From: Alphaproteobacteria bacterium | GTDB lineage: Bacteria > Pseudomonadota > Alphaproteobacteria > Rhodobacterales > Rhodobacteraceae | NCBI GenBank assembly: GCA_030427145.1 | Contig: JAUHWT010000014.1 | Span: 62,001-126,000, forward strand | Reading direction: 5' to 3' | DNA: 64,000 nucleotides | Shown here: piece by piece, positions 44,462-53,306 of the stretch | How the letters are laid out: each line of letters starts with the position of its first letter | How positions within the stretch are numbered: position 1 is the first letter of the stretch | Notes under the pieces: generated by a model | What the model saw: the letters and a program-made list of their open reading frames with translations, nothing else | Told to the model about the DNA's origin: nothing | Databases searched by the model: none | Made by a program: the position numbers and the translations under genes

Positions 44462-44473
44462 CGGTTCCTCCGG

Positions 44474-45115
44474 TTATTTGGCTCCGGGCAGGGGATGCCC
44501 GGGCATGAGGTCGTAGGGGTGTTTCCAGCCGGGCAGGGCGGCTATGCCTTCGAGCCACCGGCTGATGTTGGGGTATTGGTTCATGTCGGCGCCGAACTCA
44601 TCGGCAAAGTACAGATAGGAGCAGCAGGAAAAATCCGCCGTGGTCGGCCGGTCGGTGGCGACCCAGTCGCGGTCGGCCAGGTGGTGCTCCAGAACGGTCA
44701 TCGCGGCTTTGGCGCGGCCACCCAGGAACGCAATCACATCCGGGTTACGTTTCTCCGGTGCGAGGAAGTTCATCAGGAAACGGAGGGTGCCGATTGTGCT
44801 GCTGAGTTTATGATTGTCCCACAGGGTCCAGCGCAGGATCTCAAGGCGTTCGGCCTCAGTGTTGTGGCTGAATTTGCCGGTTTTGCCGGTAAGGTAGTCC
44901 ATGATGACGCCGGACTGGGACAGGACCAGATCGCCATGTTCGAGAACGGGGACCTCGCCCATTTCGTTGAGGGCCAGAAATTCGGGTGTTTTGGAAGCGC
45001 CGTTGAAAAAGTCGACGAAAACCGGCTCCCAGTCCTGGCCGGTCAGTTCCAGCATCAGGGCGGCGCGGTATGCGTTCCCCGATTGTGCAAAACAGTGAAG
45101 CCGGTATACGCTCAT
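44474..45115 (-). CDS. Glutathione S-transferase family protein
   Basis: 213-residue GST. The thioredoxin-like N-terminal half has YRLHCFAQSGNAYRAALMLELTG and the glutathione-gamma-glutamyl motif EVPVLEHGDLVLSQSGVIMDYL (the usual VPVL...SxxI). The helical C-terminal half spans about 90-205 with TTADFSCCSYLYFADEF. Substrate unknown. It is coupled to the thiolase gene downstream. GST-like proteins in such clusters may detoxify reactive aldehydes or enoyl products; that role is not shown by the sequence. Confidence 0.85.
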   Translation of the reverse strand: MSVYRLHCFAQSGNAYRAALMLELTGQDWEPVFVDFFNGASKTPEFLALNEMGEVPVLEHGDLVLSQSGVIMDYLTGKTGKFSHNTEAERLEILRWTLWDNHKLSSTIGTLRFLMNFLAPEKRNPDVIAFLGGRAKAAMTVLEHHLADRDWVATDRPTTADFSCCSYLYFADEFGADMNQYPNISRWLEGIAALPGWKHPYDLMPGHPLPGAK

Positions 45116-45230
45116 TTCTTGATCCCTGTCGTGACCTTTGCTTTGCGGGAATTGACGGCCCGATCCGTTCCGCCCGCGTTTGTTATGGTGTCGAGTTTCT
45201 GCAGTAGCGCAACCTTAAGAGGATCGGGGC

Positions 45231-45253
45231 GGAGCCTCCTCTAAGAAGGCTCC
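45231..45253 (-). terminator. Hairpin after the acyl-CoA dehydrogenase gene
   Basis: GGAGCCT (45231-45237) and AGGCTCC (45247-45253) form a perfect 7-bp stem with a 9-nt loop, 20 nt past the dehydrogenase stop. No T tract follows on the minus strand. It may separate the merR-dehydrogenase transcript from the GST-thiolase one. Confidence 0.45.
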
Positions 45254-45273
45254 ATCACGTTGGTGTTCCGGGT

Positions 45274-47034
45274 TTAAAAAGCCTCGGCGTCGAGGGCCAT
45301 GACCGGGTCGGCGCCGCTCTCGATGCGAGCGAGGTGCATTTTGGTCGCCGGAAGCTGGCGGGCCATGTAGTAGCGGCCGGTGGCGAGTTTGTTTTTGTGG
45401 AAGTCGCTGTCGCCTTCCAGAGCCGCCTTCGCCATGCGGGACCACATCAGGCCGAGGACGACGTGGCCGAAGAGGTGCATGAAATCCGACGATCCAGCCA
45501 AGGCGTGGTTGGGGTTCTTCATGCCGTTCTGCATGAAATACATTCCGGCGGCCTGGAGGTCCTTGGAGGCGGCTTTCAGCGGTTCGAGGAAGTGCGTCCT
45601 GAGGTCCTCGTTGTCCGCATTGTCCTTGATAAACGCCTTGACCATCTCAAAGAAGGCCACGACATGTTTGCCGCCGTCCTGGGCGAGCTTGCGGCCCACC
45701 AGATCGAGCGCCTGGACGCCATTTGCTCCCTCGTAGATCATGGCGATACGGGCGTCGCGCACGAACTGGCTCATGCCCCATTCCTCGATATAGCCGTGGC
45801 CGCCAAAGACCTGCTGGGCCTGGACGGTCATGTCGAAACCGCGATCGGTGAGGAAACCCTTCACGACGGGGGTGAGCAGGGAGATGAGGCCATGCGCGTC
45901 CTCGTCACGGGCAAGGTTGGCGGCGTCGATCAGGCTCGCGGACCAGAGCAGGAAGGCGCGGCCGCCCTCGATGAAGGATTTCTGGTCCATGAGGCTGCGG
46001 CGGATGTCCGGGTGGACGATCAGCGGATCGGCGGGGCCATCGGGGTTTTCGGTGCCGGTAACGGCCCGGCCCTGTAGGCGGTCGCGGGCGTAGTCGGTAG
46101 CGGCCTGATAGGCGGCGACGGCCTGGCCGAGACCCTGAAGGCCAACGCCGATGCGGGCCTCGTTCATCATGGTGAACATGGCGCGCAGGCCTTTGTGCTC
46201 CTCGCCAATCAGGTAACCGGTCGCGCCATCGTAATTCATCACACAGGTCGAGTTGCCGTGGATGCCCATCTTCTCCTCGATCTTGCCGCAGGAGAGGGCG
46301 TTGCGGTCGCCGAGCGAGCCGTCCTCATTGACGAGGAATTTCGGGACGATAAAGAGCGAAATGCCTTTTACACCCTCCGGACCGCCGGGGATTTTGGCAA
46401 GAACCAGGTGGATGATGTTGTCGGACATGTCGTGCTCACCGGCGGAGATGAAGATCTTCTGGCCGGTGATCTTAAACGTGCCGTCGTCCTGGGGTTCGGC
46501 CTTGGTGCGCAGAAGGCCGAGGTCCGTTCCACAGTGGGGTTCGGTCAGGTTCATGGTGCCGGTCCACTCGCAGGACACCATTTTGGGCAGATAGGTGGCT
46601 TTCTGCGCGTCGGAACCGTGCGTGTGAATGGCGGAATAGGCGCCATGGGTCAGACCGGCATACATGTTGAAGGCCATGTTGGCGGCGGAGTGCATTTCGC
46701 CCACGGCTACGCCCATGATGTAGGGCATGCCCTGTCCGCCGAAATCCGGGTCGCAGTCGAGCCCGGTCCAGCCGCCCTCACGCAGAAGGTCGAAGGCTTC
46801 CTGAAATCCGTCCGGGGTGCGAACCACACCGTTTTCGAGCACACAGCCCTGCTCATCGCCCCTGGTATTGGTGGGGGCGAGAACGTCACGGGCGATTTTG
46901 CCCGCTTCCTCAAGGATGGCGGAGGTGAAATCCCGGTCCAGTTCGGAATAGCCGGGGATTTCCGACTGCTCGATTTTCAGGACGTCGTGCAGGACAAATT
47001 CCATGTCGCGAAGAGGGGGCGTGTAGGAGGCCAT
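45274..47034 (-). CDS. Acyl-CoA dehydrogenase, long DmdC-like form
   Basis: FAD enzyme of 586 residues that introduces the first double bond in an acyl-CoA. The N-terminal region (1-80) precedes the usual domains: [22 protein letters not shown] and [23 protein letters not shown] form the FAD/substrate strand region, [21 protein letters not shown] starts the helical domain, and [24 protein letters not shown] contains the conserved FGGxGY. An extra C-terminal domain (about 470-586) is typical of the long bacterial type, to which DmdC (methylmercaptopropionyl-CoA dehydrogenase) also belongs. General fatty acyl-CoA and DMSP-derived substrates are both possible. It lies 14 nt after the merR-type gene and is co-transcribed with it. 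Confidence 0.88.
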   Translation of the reverse strand: MASYTPPLRDMEFVLHDVLKIEQSEIPGYSELDRDFTSAILEEAGKIARDVLAPTNTRGDEQGCVLENGVVRTPDGFQEAFDLLREGGWTGLDCDPDFGGQGMPYIMGVAVGEMHSAANMAFNMYAGLTHGAYSAIHTHGSDAQKATYLPKMVSCEWTGTMNLTEPHCGTDLGLLRTKAEPQDDGTFKITGQKIFISAGEHDMSDNIIHLVLAKIPGGPEGVKGISLFIVPKFLVNEDGSLGDRNALSCGKIEEKMGIHGNSTCVMNYDGATGYLIGEEHKGLRAMFTMMNEARIGVGLQGLGQAVAAYQAATDYARDRLQGRAVTGTENPDGPADPLIVHPDIRRSLMDQKSFIEGGRAFLLWSASLIDAANLARDEDAHGLISLLTPVVKGFLTDRGFDMTVQAQQVFGGHGYIEEWGMSQFVRDARIAMIYEGANGVQALDLVGRKLAQDGGKHVVAFFEMVKAFIKDNADNEDLRTHFLEPLKAASKDLQAAGMYFMQNGMKNPNHALAGSSDFMHLFGHVVLGLMWSRMAKAALEGDSDFHKNKLATGRYYMARQLPATKMHLARIESGADPVMALDAEAF

Positions 47035-47048
47035 TGGTGTTTCCTTCT

Positions 47049-47444
47049 TTATTCTGCCGCTTCGGCCGGGGTTTCGTTGAGGACCGATTTGACCCAGTTG
47101 AGCTGTTCCTCAAACTCGGCGATGGCCTCATTGAGTTCGTCGCGCTGGGCCACCATGCTCCGGTAGTGTTCCACCCCAAGATCGTAGGTTCGCTGAAGCT
47201 GTGTTCTTTGCTGATCGCCTGCGTCATAGAGATTGAGAAGCTGGCGGATTTCCTCGAGGGCAAAGCCAAAACGCTTGCCGCGCAGGATCAGTTTAAGGCG
47301 GGCCTGGCAGGATTTTCCGAACAGGCGTTTGGTTCCCTCACGCGTGGGGAACAGGAGTTCCCGCGACTCGTAGAACCGCAGCGTTCGGGGGGTTACTTCA
47401 TATTTGGCGCACATTTCGCCGATAGTCAGCAGTGTGTCACTCAT
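47049..47444 (-). CDS. MerR-family regulator of the acyl-CoA dehydrogenase operon
   Basis: 131-residue regulator. Residues 5-75 are a MerR DNA-binding domain ([33 protein letters not shown], then KRLF). A long dimerisation helix follows (about 80-125). No cysteines or other metal sites are placed as in metal-sensing MerR proteins, so a small organic or CoA-ester ligand is likely. It resembles the LiuR-like branch that controls branched-chain amino-acid or fatty-acid breakdown. ATG 47444 has GGAGGG close upstream; the longer frame to 47507 was rejected. A matching dyad lies about 70 bp upstream. Confidence 0.85.
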   Translation of the reverse strand: MSDTLLTIGEMCAKYEVTPRTLRFYESRELLFPTREGTKRLFGKSCQARLKLILRGKRFGFALEEIRQLLNLYDAGDQQRTQLQRTYDLGVEHYRSMVAQRDELNEAIAEFEEQLNWVKSVLNETPAEAAE

Positions 47445-47515
47445 GTTCCCTCCGTGGCCGATTGTTGTCGTTTTGCGAAACATGCTCGCAGGTTTGTCGC
47501 TTTTCAAGTAAATTG

Positions 47516-47533
47516 CTTTACGTAAACGTAAAG
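47516..47533. promoter_or_regulatory. MerR-type dyad operator CTTTACG-TAAA-CGTAAAG
   Basis: A perfect 7-bp inverted repeat with a 4-bp spacer lies in the divergent region between the merR-type gene (ATG 47444) and the thioesterase gene (GTG 47679). It is AT-rich in a GC-rich genome. MerR proteins bind such dyads in the spacer of promoters, so this is probably the autoregulatory operator. Its central position means that it could control both directions. Confidence 0.7.
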
Positions 47534-47678
47534 TTGACGCGACGTCATACTGGCCGCGTCCATCCGCCGTCCGCAGTGTCCTGATCGGGAATTTGACCTG
47601 TTATCGTGATGAAAACGGGCTTATGCATCGGAAAATGGTGCCGGTTTTGACCGGACGGGGCAATCTACAGGTGGCATC

Positions 47679-48119
47679 GTGGGCGACACCCTGAGCAAGG
47701 AAGACAAAATCCGCATAGCGAGGCAGTTTGTGGGCGCTCTGCCCCATTCGGCCGATCTGGGCATGCATCTTGATGATCTTGGGCCCGGTTGGGTGATCAT
47801 GTCGCTGGGCTATGACGAGCGATTCATAGGTGATCCGGAGACCGGTGTGCTGCATGGTGGGGTGGTGACCGCGCTGCTCGATACCAGCGGAGGGACGGCG
47901 GTGATGGCGCATCCAATGGCGCCCAAGGGGACGGCCACGATTGATCTTCGTATTGACTACATGCGACCGGCGGAACCGGGGAGGCGGATCTACAGCCGGG
48001 CCGAGTGTTACCGCATGACGAAGAACGTCGCGTTTGTTCGGGCCACGGCCTACACGGATGACATTGACGTGCCGGTCGCGGCGGCAACCGGGGCCTTCAC
48101 GGTGGAGGGGTTGAGCTAA
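47679..48119 (+). CDS. PaaI-family hotdog thioesterase (first of a pair)
   Basis: 146-residue hotdog-fold protein, probably an acyl-CoA thioesterase. The family motif is [18 protein letters not shown] (about residues 52-70), with the HGG turn and the acidic residue that activates water. The strand [16 protein letters not shown] follows, and [16 protein letters not shown] and GAFTVEG close the fold. The start is GTG 47679 with AGGTGG upstream. It overlaps the second thioesterase gene by 1 nt (TAATG). It lies opposite the merR-type gene across the dyad operator and may belong to the same regulon. Confidence 0.85.
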   Translation: MGDTLSKEDKIRIARQFVGALPHSADLGMHLDDLGPGWVIMSLGYDERFIGDPETGVLHGGVVTALLDTSGGTAVMAHPMAPKGTATIDLRIDYMRPAEPGRRIYSRAECYRMTKNVAFVRATAYTDDIDVPVAAATGAFTVEGLS

Positions 48120-48637
48120 TGCCGTTCAAACGTCCGGAACCGGTCCAGGTGGTCAAGCAGCGGCGCGATGCGGCGCTGAAGCAGATGGTGGCGCAGGTAC
48201 CCTATATTCAGCATCTGGGCGTGGTGTTTGAGCGGCATGGCGATGAGCTGACCGCCCTGTTGCAGTATGATGAGAAGCTGGTCGGCAATCCGGTGTTGCA
48301 GGCCCTGCACGGGGGCGCGATAGGTGCGTTTCTTGAGATCACCGCGATCATGGAGCTGTCCTGGCAGCAGGTCTGGAACCTGATGGAAGGTGGCGGCCCG
48401 GAGGCTGAAGCCATTGAGGCGGGGCGTTTTCCGCCGTTGCCCAAGACGATTGATTTCACGGTGGACTACCTGCGGGGCGGTTTGCCGCGCGATGCCTATG
48501 CACGGGCGCGGGTGAACAGGTCCGGCCGGCGCTATGCCAGTGTGCATGTGGAGGCCTGGCAGGATAACCGGGCGCGGCTCTTCGCTCAGGGGACGGGACA
48601 TTTTCTGATGCCACAGGGCGGGAAAACCGCCGGGTGA
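48119..48637 (+). CDS. PaaI-family hotdog thioesterase (second of a pair)
   Basis: 172-residue hotdog protein with QALHGGAIGAFLEITAIMEL as the catalytic-helix motif, followed by the strand DFTVDYLRGGLPRDAYARA and RRYASVHVEAWQ. An insertion (about residues 85-110: QVWNLMEGGGPEAEAIEAG) is unusual and could shape a different acyl pocket. Tandem hotdog genes often make heterodimers, and the 1-nt overlap with the first gene fits that idea. The actual substrates are unknown. Its stop overlaps the MATE gene by 4 nt. Confidence 0.82.
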   Translation: MPFKRPEPVQVVKQRRDAALKQMVAQVPYIQHLGVVFERHGDELTALLQYDEKLVGNPVLQALHGGAIGAFLEITAIMELSWQQVWNLMEGGGPEAEAIEAGRFPPLPKTIDFTVDYLRGGLPRDAYARARVNRSGRRYASVHVEAWQDNRARLFAQGTGHFLMPQGGKTAG

Positions 48638-49941
48638 CGACCCCTTCGATCAGCCATCGGCGGGTTTTGCGCATAGCCGTACCCATTGTGCTGTCCAATG
48701 CGACCATCCCGATTTTGGGAGCGGTCGATACCGGTGTGGTTGGTCAGATCGGTTTGGCCGCGCCGGTGGGGGCGGTTGGCATTGGGGCGGTGATCCTGGC
48801 GTCGCTCTACTGGATTTTCGGGTTTCTGCGGATGGGGACGTCCGGCCTGGTGGCGCAGGCCCATGGGGCGGGTGATGCGGTCGAGGTTGGCGCGCTGCTG
48901 GTGCGGGGGCTGCTGATCGGGCTGGGGGCGGGCCTCATCTATCTGGTTCTGTCGCCGCTGCTTTTTCAGGCGGCGTTTCATATTGCGCCTGCGTCTGAGG
49001 AGGTCGAGGACCTGGCGCGTGCCTACATGTCGGTCCGTATCTGGGGCGCGCCGGCGACCATTGCGATTTACGCGCTGACGGGTTGGCTGATCGCCATGGA
49101 GCGGACGCGGGGCGTGTTGTGGCTGCAGCTTGGCATGAACATGGTCAATGTGGTGCTGGACCTGTGGTTTGTGCTTGGGCTTGGCTGGGGCGTGGTTGGC
49201 GTGGCCTGGGCCACTCTGGCGGCGGAGTTTTCGGGGCTGGTTATCGGTCTGTATCTCTGTCGCGACGCGTTTGCCGATCCGATGTCCCGGGCGGCGTCGG
49301 TCGTGTTTGACCGGGTGAAGCTCATACGGATGGCGGCGGTCAACGGGGACATTTTGATCCGTTCGGTCCTGTTGCAGGCGAGTTTTACGAGTTTTCTTTT
49401 TCTGGGGGCGGGCCTTGGTGACGTGCAGCTGGCGGCGAACCAGGTGCTGATGCAGTTTCTGCAGTTTACCGCCTTTGGGCTCGACGGGTTTGCCTTTGCG
49501 GCGGAGACACTGGTGGGTCAGGCGCTTGGCCGACGGAACAGGCCGGAACTGCGGTCGGCCGCCATTGTGACATCGCAATGGGGTGTGGCGGTGTCCGTTG
49601 GGCTTTGCGTGGTGTTCTGGATCTTTGGGCCGATGGTGATCGATATCATGACCACCGCGCCGGATGTCCGGATTGCCGCGCGGGAATACCTGCCCTGGAT
49701 TGCGGTGGCTCCGGTGGTCGGGATTGCGTCCTGGATGCTGGACGGGGTGTTTATTGGCGCGACACGCACCGGGCCCATGCGAAATGCGATGATTCTGTCC
49801 GTTGCGATCTATGTTGTGGCGGTGCTGATCCTTCTGCCACAGTTCGGCAATCACGGGCTTTGGGCGGCGCTTATGGTTTTGAACACGGCGCGGGGCGTTA
49901 CTCTCGCGCTGCGGTATCCGGCACTGGAAGCGGCTGTATAG
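48634..49941 (+). CDS. MATE-family efflux transporter (DinF-like)
   Basis: Twelve-span membrane exporter of 435 residues using a Na+ or H+ gradient. The two MatE repeats are visible: RRVLRIAVPIVLSNATIPILGAVDTGVVGQ, with GFLRMGTSGLVAQAHGAGD, and in the second half LAANQVLMQFLQFTAFGLDGFAFAAETLVGQALGR. The DG-FAFAAETLVGQ stretch points to the DinF branch rather than NorM. GTG 48634 overlaps the upstream thioesterase stop (GTGA). It converges with the polyphosphate phosphotransferase gene, 15 nt apart. Confidence 0.88.
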   Translation: MTTPSISHRRVLRIAVPIVLSNATIPILGAVDTGVVGQIGLAAPVGAVGIGAVILASLYWIFGFLRMGTSGLVAQAHGAGDAVEVGALLVRGLLIGLGAGLIYLVLSPLLFQAAFHIAPASEEVEDLARAYMSVRIWGAPATIAIYALTGWLIAMERTRGVLWLQLGMNMVNVVLDLWFVLGLGWGVVGVAWATLAAEFSGLVIGLYLCRDAFADPMSRAASVVFDRVKLIRMAAVNGDILIRSVLLQASFTSFLFLGAGLGDVQLAANQVLMQFLQFTAFGLDGFAFAAETLVGQALGRRNRPELRSAAIVTSQWGVAVSVGLCVVFWIFGPMVIDIMTTAPDVRIAAREYLPWIAVAPVVGIASWMLDGVFIGATRTGPMRNAMILSVAIYVVAVLILLPQFGNHGLWAALMVLNTARGVTLALRYPALEAAV

Positions 49942-49956
49942 CGGGTCGTCGTCGGC

Positions 49957-51417
49957 TCAGGACAGTTCGGTTTTCAGCCGGTCCACCAGGGTTTCCAGAA
50001 CCTTGACGCGGGAGAAGCGCTTGTCGTTGGCCTCGACGATTGTCCAGGGCGCCTGCGGTTTGGAGCAGAGAGCGACCATGTCCTCAACGGCACTGGCGTA
50101 GAGGTCCCATTTCTCGCGGTTGCGCCAGTCGTCATCGGTGATCTTGAAACGCTTGTGCGGGGTGTTCTCGCGGGCCTTGAAGCGGGCCAGCTGTTCATCG
50201 GCGTCAATGGCCAACCAGAACTTGTGGACTATATAGCCCGCCCGGATAAGCTGTGTTTCGAAGTCGTTGATTTCCTCATAGGCCCTGGCCCAGTCATGGG
50301 GTGCGGCGAAACCTTCCACGCGTTCCACGAGCACACGGCCGTACCAGCTGCGGTCGAAGATGGTAATGTCGCCCTGGTCTGGAATGCGTCGCCAGAAACG
50401 CCAGAGATAGGGGCGTGAAAGGGCCTCCTGGCTGGGTGCAGCGATGGGGACCACCGTACTCTGGACCGGGTCGAGCGCGGCGCGGGCGCGTCGGATGGCG
50501 CCCCCCTTGCCAGCGGCGTCGTTGCCCTCGAAGACAAGGACCATGCCACGTTCGGTCATTTCGGGGCTGCGGGTGAGTTTGTAGAGTTCGTTCTGTGCGT
50601 CCTTAAGACGTTTCTTGTACTCGTCCTTTTTGAGGCTTTGGGTCAGATCGAGGGCGGGCAGGACGGGTTTGCCCGGCGCGATGCGGTTTGCATGGTCCCA
50701 TGTTTCGGCAGGCGTTTTGACGGGGGCGACCGTGAGCGCCTGAAGCACCAGTTCGCCGACCTCAAAATCGCGGGCTTCGGTGTCTATGGCGCAAATCTCG
50801 TGCCAGGGCTCGCCGGACATGCCGGAGAGTTCCTCCGCGGCCTCAACCAGTCGTTTCTGTTCCTTCTTGTCCTGGAGCTTGTCCCATTCAACCATCAGGG
50901 GTTTGCGGAAGCTGCCCGGAGCGTTGCTTTTTTCCTCGTAGCGTTTCTGGGCCTTGCCGGCGGAGAGTTTGAGCCAGATCTTCAGGACGCGGACGCCTTC
51001 GGCCTTGAGCATGGCCTCGACATGGCGGGTCATTTCCAGGGAGGCTTCGAACTGCTTCAGGTCGGTTTTGTCGGTGATGCGGTTGTAGAGCAGCTGGTGG
51101 TACCAGGAGCCGAGTACGATGGCGATGCGGCCGCGTTCGGGCATGTCCAGCCAGTAGCGACGGGCCAGCGGGCCGTGGTATTTTTTGTGTTTGCCGATGT
51201 CATAGGCCAGCGTCGACACGCCGCGCGGGTCGAGCCATTCGTTCAGGCGGTTGGTGACCTCGCCTTTGCCGGAACCATCGAGCCCGTTAATGAGAACCAG
51301 CAGGGCCTGGGATTTGTCCTCGGCAAATTCGAACTGCGCGTCGAGAAGCGCGGTGCGCAACGCGGACTCGCGGTCCTCCTCTACCGTCGGGGTTTCGCTC
51401 TCGTTTTGTGTGTCCAT
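49957..51417 (-). CDS. pap: Two-domain PPK2: polyphosphate:AMP phosphotransferase
   Basis: 486-residue protein made of two PPK2 domains, the class II form that converts AMP to ADP with polyphosphate. The first P-loop, NGLDGSGKGEV (Walker lysine 51), is followed by RYWLDMPERG and SWYHQLLYNRI. The second domain has EGNDAAGKGGAIRR and FDRSWYGRVLVERVEGF, ending with WTIVEANDKRFSRVKVLETL. In such proteins usually only the C-terminal domain keeps all catalytic residues; here the second domain has the full GNDAAGKGG and DRSWYGR motifs. ATG 51417 has a GGGCGGGCGGA site upstream; longer frames to 51621 look non-coding. It complements ppk1 and ppx at 29.8-33.7 kb. Confidence 0.9.
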   Translation of the reverse strand: MDTQNESETPTVEEDRESALRTALLDAQFEFAEDKSQALLVLINGLDGSGKGEVTNRLNEWLDPRGVSTLAYDIGKHKKYHGPLARRYWLDMPERGRIAIVLGSWYHQLLYNRITDKTDLKQFEASLEMTRHVEAMLKAEGVRVLKIWLKLSAGKAQKRYEEKSNAPGSFRKPLMVEWDKLQDKKEQKRLVEAAEELSGMSGEPWHEICAIDTEARDFEVGELVLQALTVAPVKTPAETWDHANRIAPGKPVLPALDLTQSLKKDEYKKRLKDAQNELYKLTRSPEMTERGMVLVFEGNDAAGKGGAIRRARAALDPVQSTVVPIAAPSQEALSRPYLWRFWRRIPDQGDITIFDRSWYGRVLVERVEGFAAPHDWARAYEEINDFETQLIRAGYIVHKFWLAIDADEQLARFKARENTPHKRFKITDDDWRNREKWDLYASAVEDMVALCSKPQAPWTIVEANDKRFSRVKVLETLVDRLKTELS

Positions 51418-51874
51418 TCCGCCCGCCCTGTCAGGTGCCATGCCTCGCCAGTTTCGGCGTGCGTGGCCGGAGTTGCAAGGGGGTGGTAATATTGTCGGAA
51501 GAGAAGATTGATCGTTGGGGAGGGTGGGGCTATCCGAGCCGCGGTGGTTTGAGGCTATTGGGATTTCCCGGTTGTTGGGGCCGCATGGTGGCGAGGCCGT
51601 TGATTTTTCTTTAGGCGACAAATTTGGTCAACTAATTGAAATCGTTGATTTTTCGGTTGATCTGTTCGCCGGGACAGTTTAGGGAGGTTGTCAGTAAGAA
51701 CTGCAAGCCAGTTTTGTCATCCCGCCAGGCAGCGTCCCTGGATAGCCACCCAGCCAGATGATCAAAACAAGCCAGCATGTTGCGACCCGCAAGCCTTTGT
51801 GCCAGCGGGCCGTTGTTTTTAGGGCCAGCTTAACGAGGTGACAGCGCGGGATTGCGTCGCGGTCAATTGGGATG
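51418..51874. other. 457-bp intergenic region between pap and pyrD
   Basis: Upstream of pap (leftward) and downstream of pyrD. The middle (about 51605-51665) is AT-rich and contains CGTTGATTTTTC twice. Near 51789-51813 a weak 5-bp stem CCCGC/GCGGG precedes GTTGTTTTT on the plus strand. I see no gene or RNA that I can support. Confidence 0.4.
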
Positions 51875-52927
51875 TCAGGATTTGGCGTCCGCGCCTACGG
51901 CTTCGGAGACGTTGGAAAACCCGTCCCGGGCAAGAAGGGGCGGCAGTCCATCAAGGATTTCACGGACAAGCGACATGCCGCCGTAGACGAGAGCCGAATA
52001 AATCTGGACGGCGGACGCACCGGCGCGGATTTTGGCGTAGGCCTGTTCGGCCGATCCCACGCCACCCACACCGATCAGCGGGATTTGTCCTCCGGTGAAG
52101 CGGTAAATGTTGCGCAGGACCGTCGTCGATTTTTCGAACAGCGGCTGACCCGAGAGGCCCCCGGCCTCTTCCCGGTGCGGGCTGTGCAGACCGTCGCGGG
52201 AAAGGGTCGTGTTGGTCGCGATGATGGCGGCAATACCGGCGGTCATGGCGCATTCGGCCACGTCAGCCTGCTCCTCCTCCGTCAGGTCTGGGGCGATTTT
52301 GAGAAAAACGAGCACCGGACGGTCTAGCCCGGCGCGGGCTTCCATCACGCGTTCCAGCAGGGCGGTGAGGGCGGCGCGGCCCTGCAAATCCCGGAGTTTT
52401 TCGGTATTGGGCGAAGAGACATTGACGGTGGCAAAATCCACATGTGGCCCGGCATGGGTCAGAACTTTGGCAAAATCGGCGGCGCGGTCCTCACTGGTTT
52501 TGTTTGCGCCAAGGTTGAGGCCGACAACACCGGACGATGGCCGCTTCGCAAGGCGGGCGGTGATCGCTTCCATACCATCGTTATTGAAGCCGAAGCGGTT
52601 GATGACGGCCTGGTCTCCGCTGAGACGGAAGAGGCGTGGCCTGGGGTTTCCTGGTTGCGGCAATGGCGTGGCCGCGCCCACCTCGATGAAACCGAACCCG
52701 GTGTTCAGGAGAGGCTCAATGGCCTCGGCGTTTTTGTCGAGACCGGCGGCGAGGCCAAGCGGATTGGGAAGCCGGATGCCGGCAATTTCCGTTTCCAGAG
52801 CCGGGGAGGTGATGGCCCCCTCTTTGGGGCCGAGGCCAAGTTTAAGTGCCCTGATGGCGAGGGAGTGAGCCGTTTCCGGGTCGATACGGTGAAGGGCGGC
52901 GAGCCCCATGCGTTCGAGTGCGCTCAT
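51875..52927 (-). CDS. pyrD: Dihydroorotate dehydrogenase, quinone-dependent (class 2)
   Basis: Membrane-bound flavoenzyme of pyrimidine synthesis that oxidises dihydroorotate and reduces quinone; 350 residues. The class 2 N-terminal helix is present ([22 protein letters not shown]). [35 protein letters not shown], the catalytic Ser in [14 protein letters not shown], and FLKIAPDL with [12 protein letters not shown] follow. [29 protein letters not shown]-type phosphate-binding motifs finish the FMN site. The ATG at 52927 overlaps the DUF952 gene stop (ATGA), so both form one operon. Confidence 0.93.
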   Translation of the reverse strand: MSALERMGLAALHRIDPETAHSLAIRALKLGLGPKEGAITSPALETEIAGIRLPNPLGLAAGLDKNAEAIEPLLNTGFGFIEVGAATPLPQPGNPRPRLFRLSGDQAVINRFGFNNDGMEAITARLAKRPSSGVVGLNLGANKTSEDRAADFAKVLTHAGPHVDFATVNVSSPNTEKLRDLQGRAALTALLERVMEARAGLDRPVLVFLKIAPDLTEEEQADVAECAMTAGIAAIIATNTTLSRDGLHSPHREEAGGLSGQPLFEKSTTVLRNIYRFTGGQIPLIGVGGVGSAEQAYAKIRAGASAVQIYSALVYGGMSLVREILDGLPPLLARDGFSNVSEAVGADAKS

Positions 52928-53262
52928 GTAAGGCCGATGGGGGCCTGGGGTCCGTCAGGGCCGGTTGCGAGTTCCTCGGCTGAGAGAATGTCGGACAGGC
53001 GCAACTCCCGGTAGAGATGAGGGAAGAGGTCGCCGCCCCGCGAGGGTTCCCAGCGGATGTCGTTGCCTAAAGCTTCGGCGTCGACCGTCAGCAGAAACAG
53101 TTCCGTCTCGTTTGAGAAATGCTTGCGCAGGGTTTCGTCCAACTGACGCGCTGTCGAGAAATGCACGTAGCCGTCCTGACGGTCGACCGGTGCTCCTGGC
53201 GTCGAGCCGTCCTGTTCGAGTTCAGCCCATTCCCGGGCGCGAAAGACCTTGTAAATCCGCAT
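52924..53262 (-). CDS. DUF952-family protein
   Basis: 112-residue protein of the DUF952 family, unknown function. The family pattern is clear: [73 protein letters not shown]952 proteins adopt an ADP-ribosyltransferase-like or tRNA 2'-phosphotransferase-like fold according to family annotation, but activity is unproven. ATG 53262 is used; the ORF can extend to a GTG at 53271. It overlaps pyrD by 4 nt at its 3' end. Confidence 0.85.
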   Translation of the reverse strand: MRIYKVFRAREWAELEQDGSTPGAPVDRQDGYVHFSTARQLDETLRKHFSNETELFLLTVDAEALGNDIRWEPSRGGDLFPHLYRELRLSDILSAEELATGPDGPQAPIGLT

Positions 53263-53306
53263 GGCCCGCACCTTTGGCCCAGCCTGCGGCCGAGGTCAAG
53301 ATTGCT

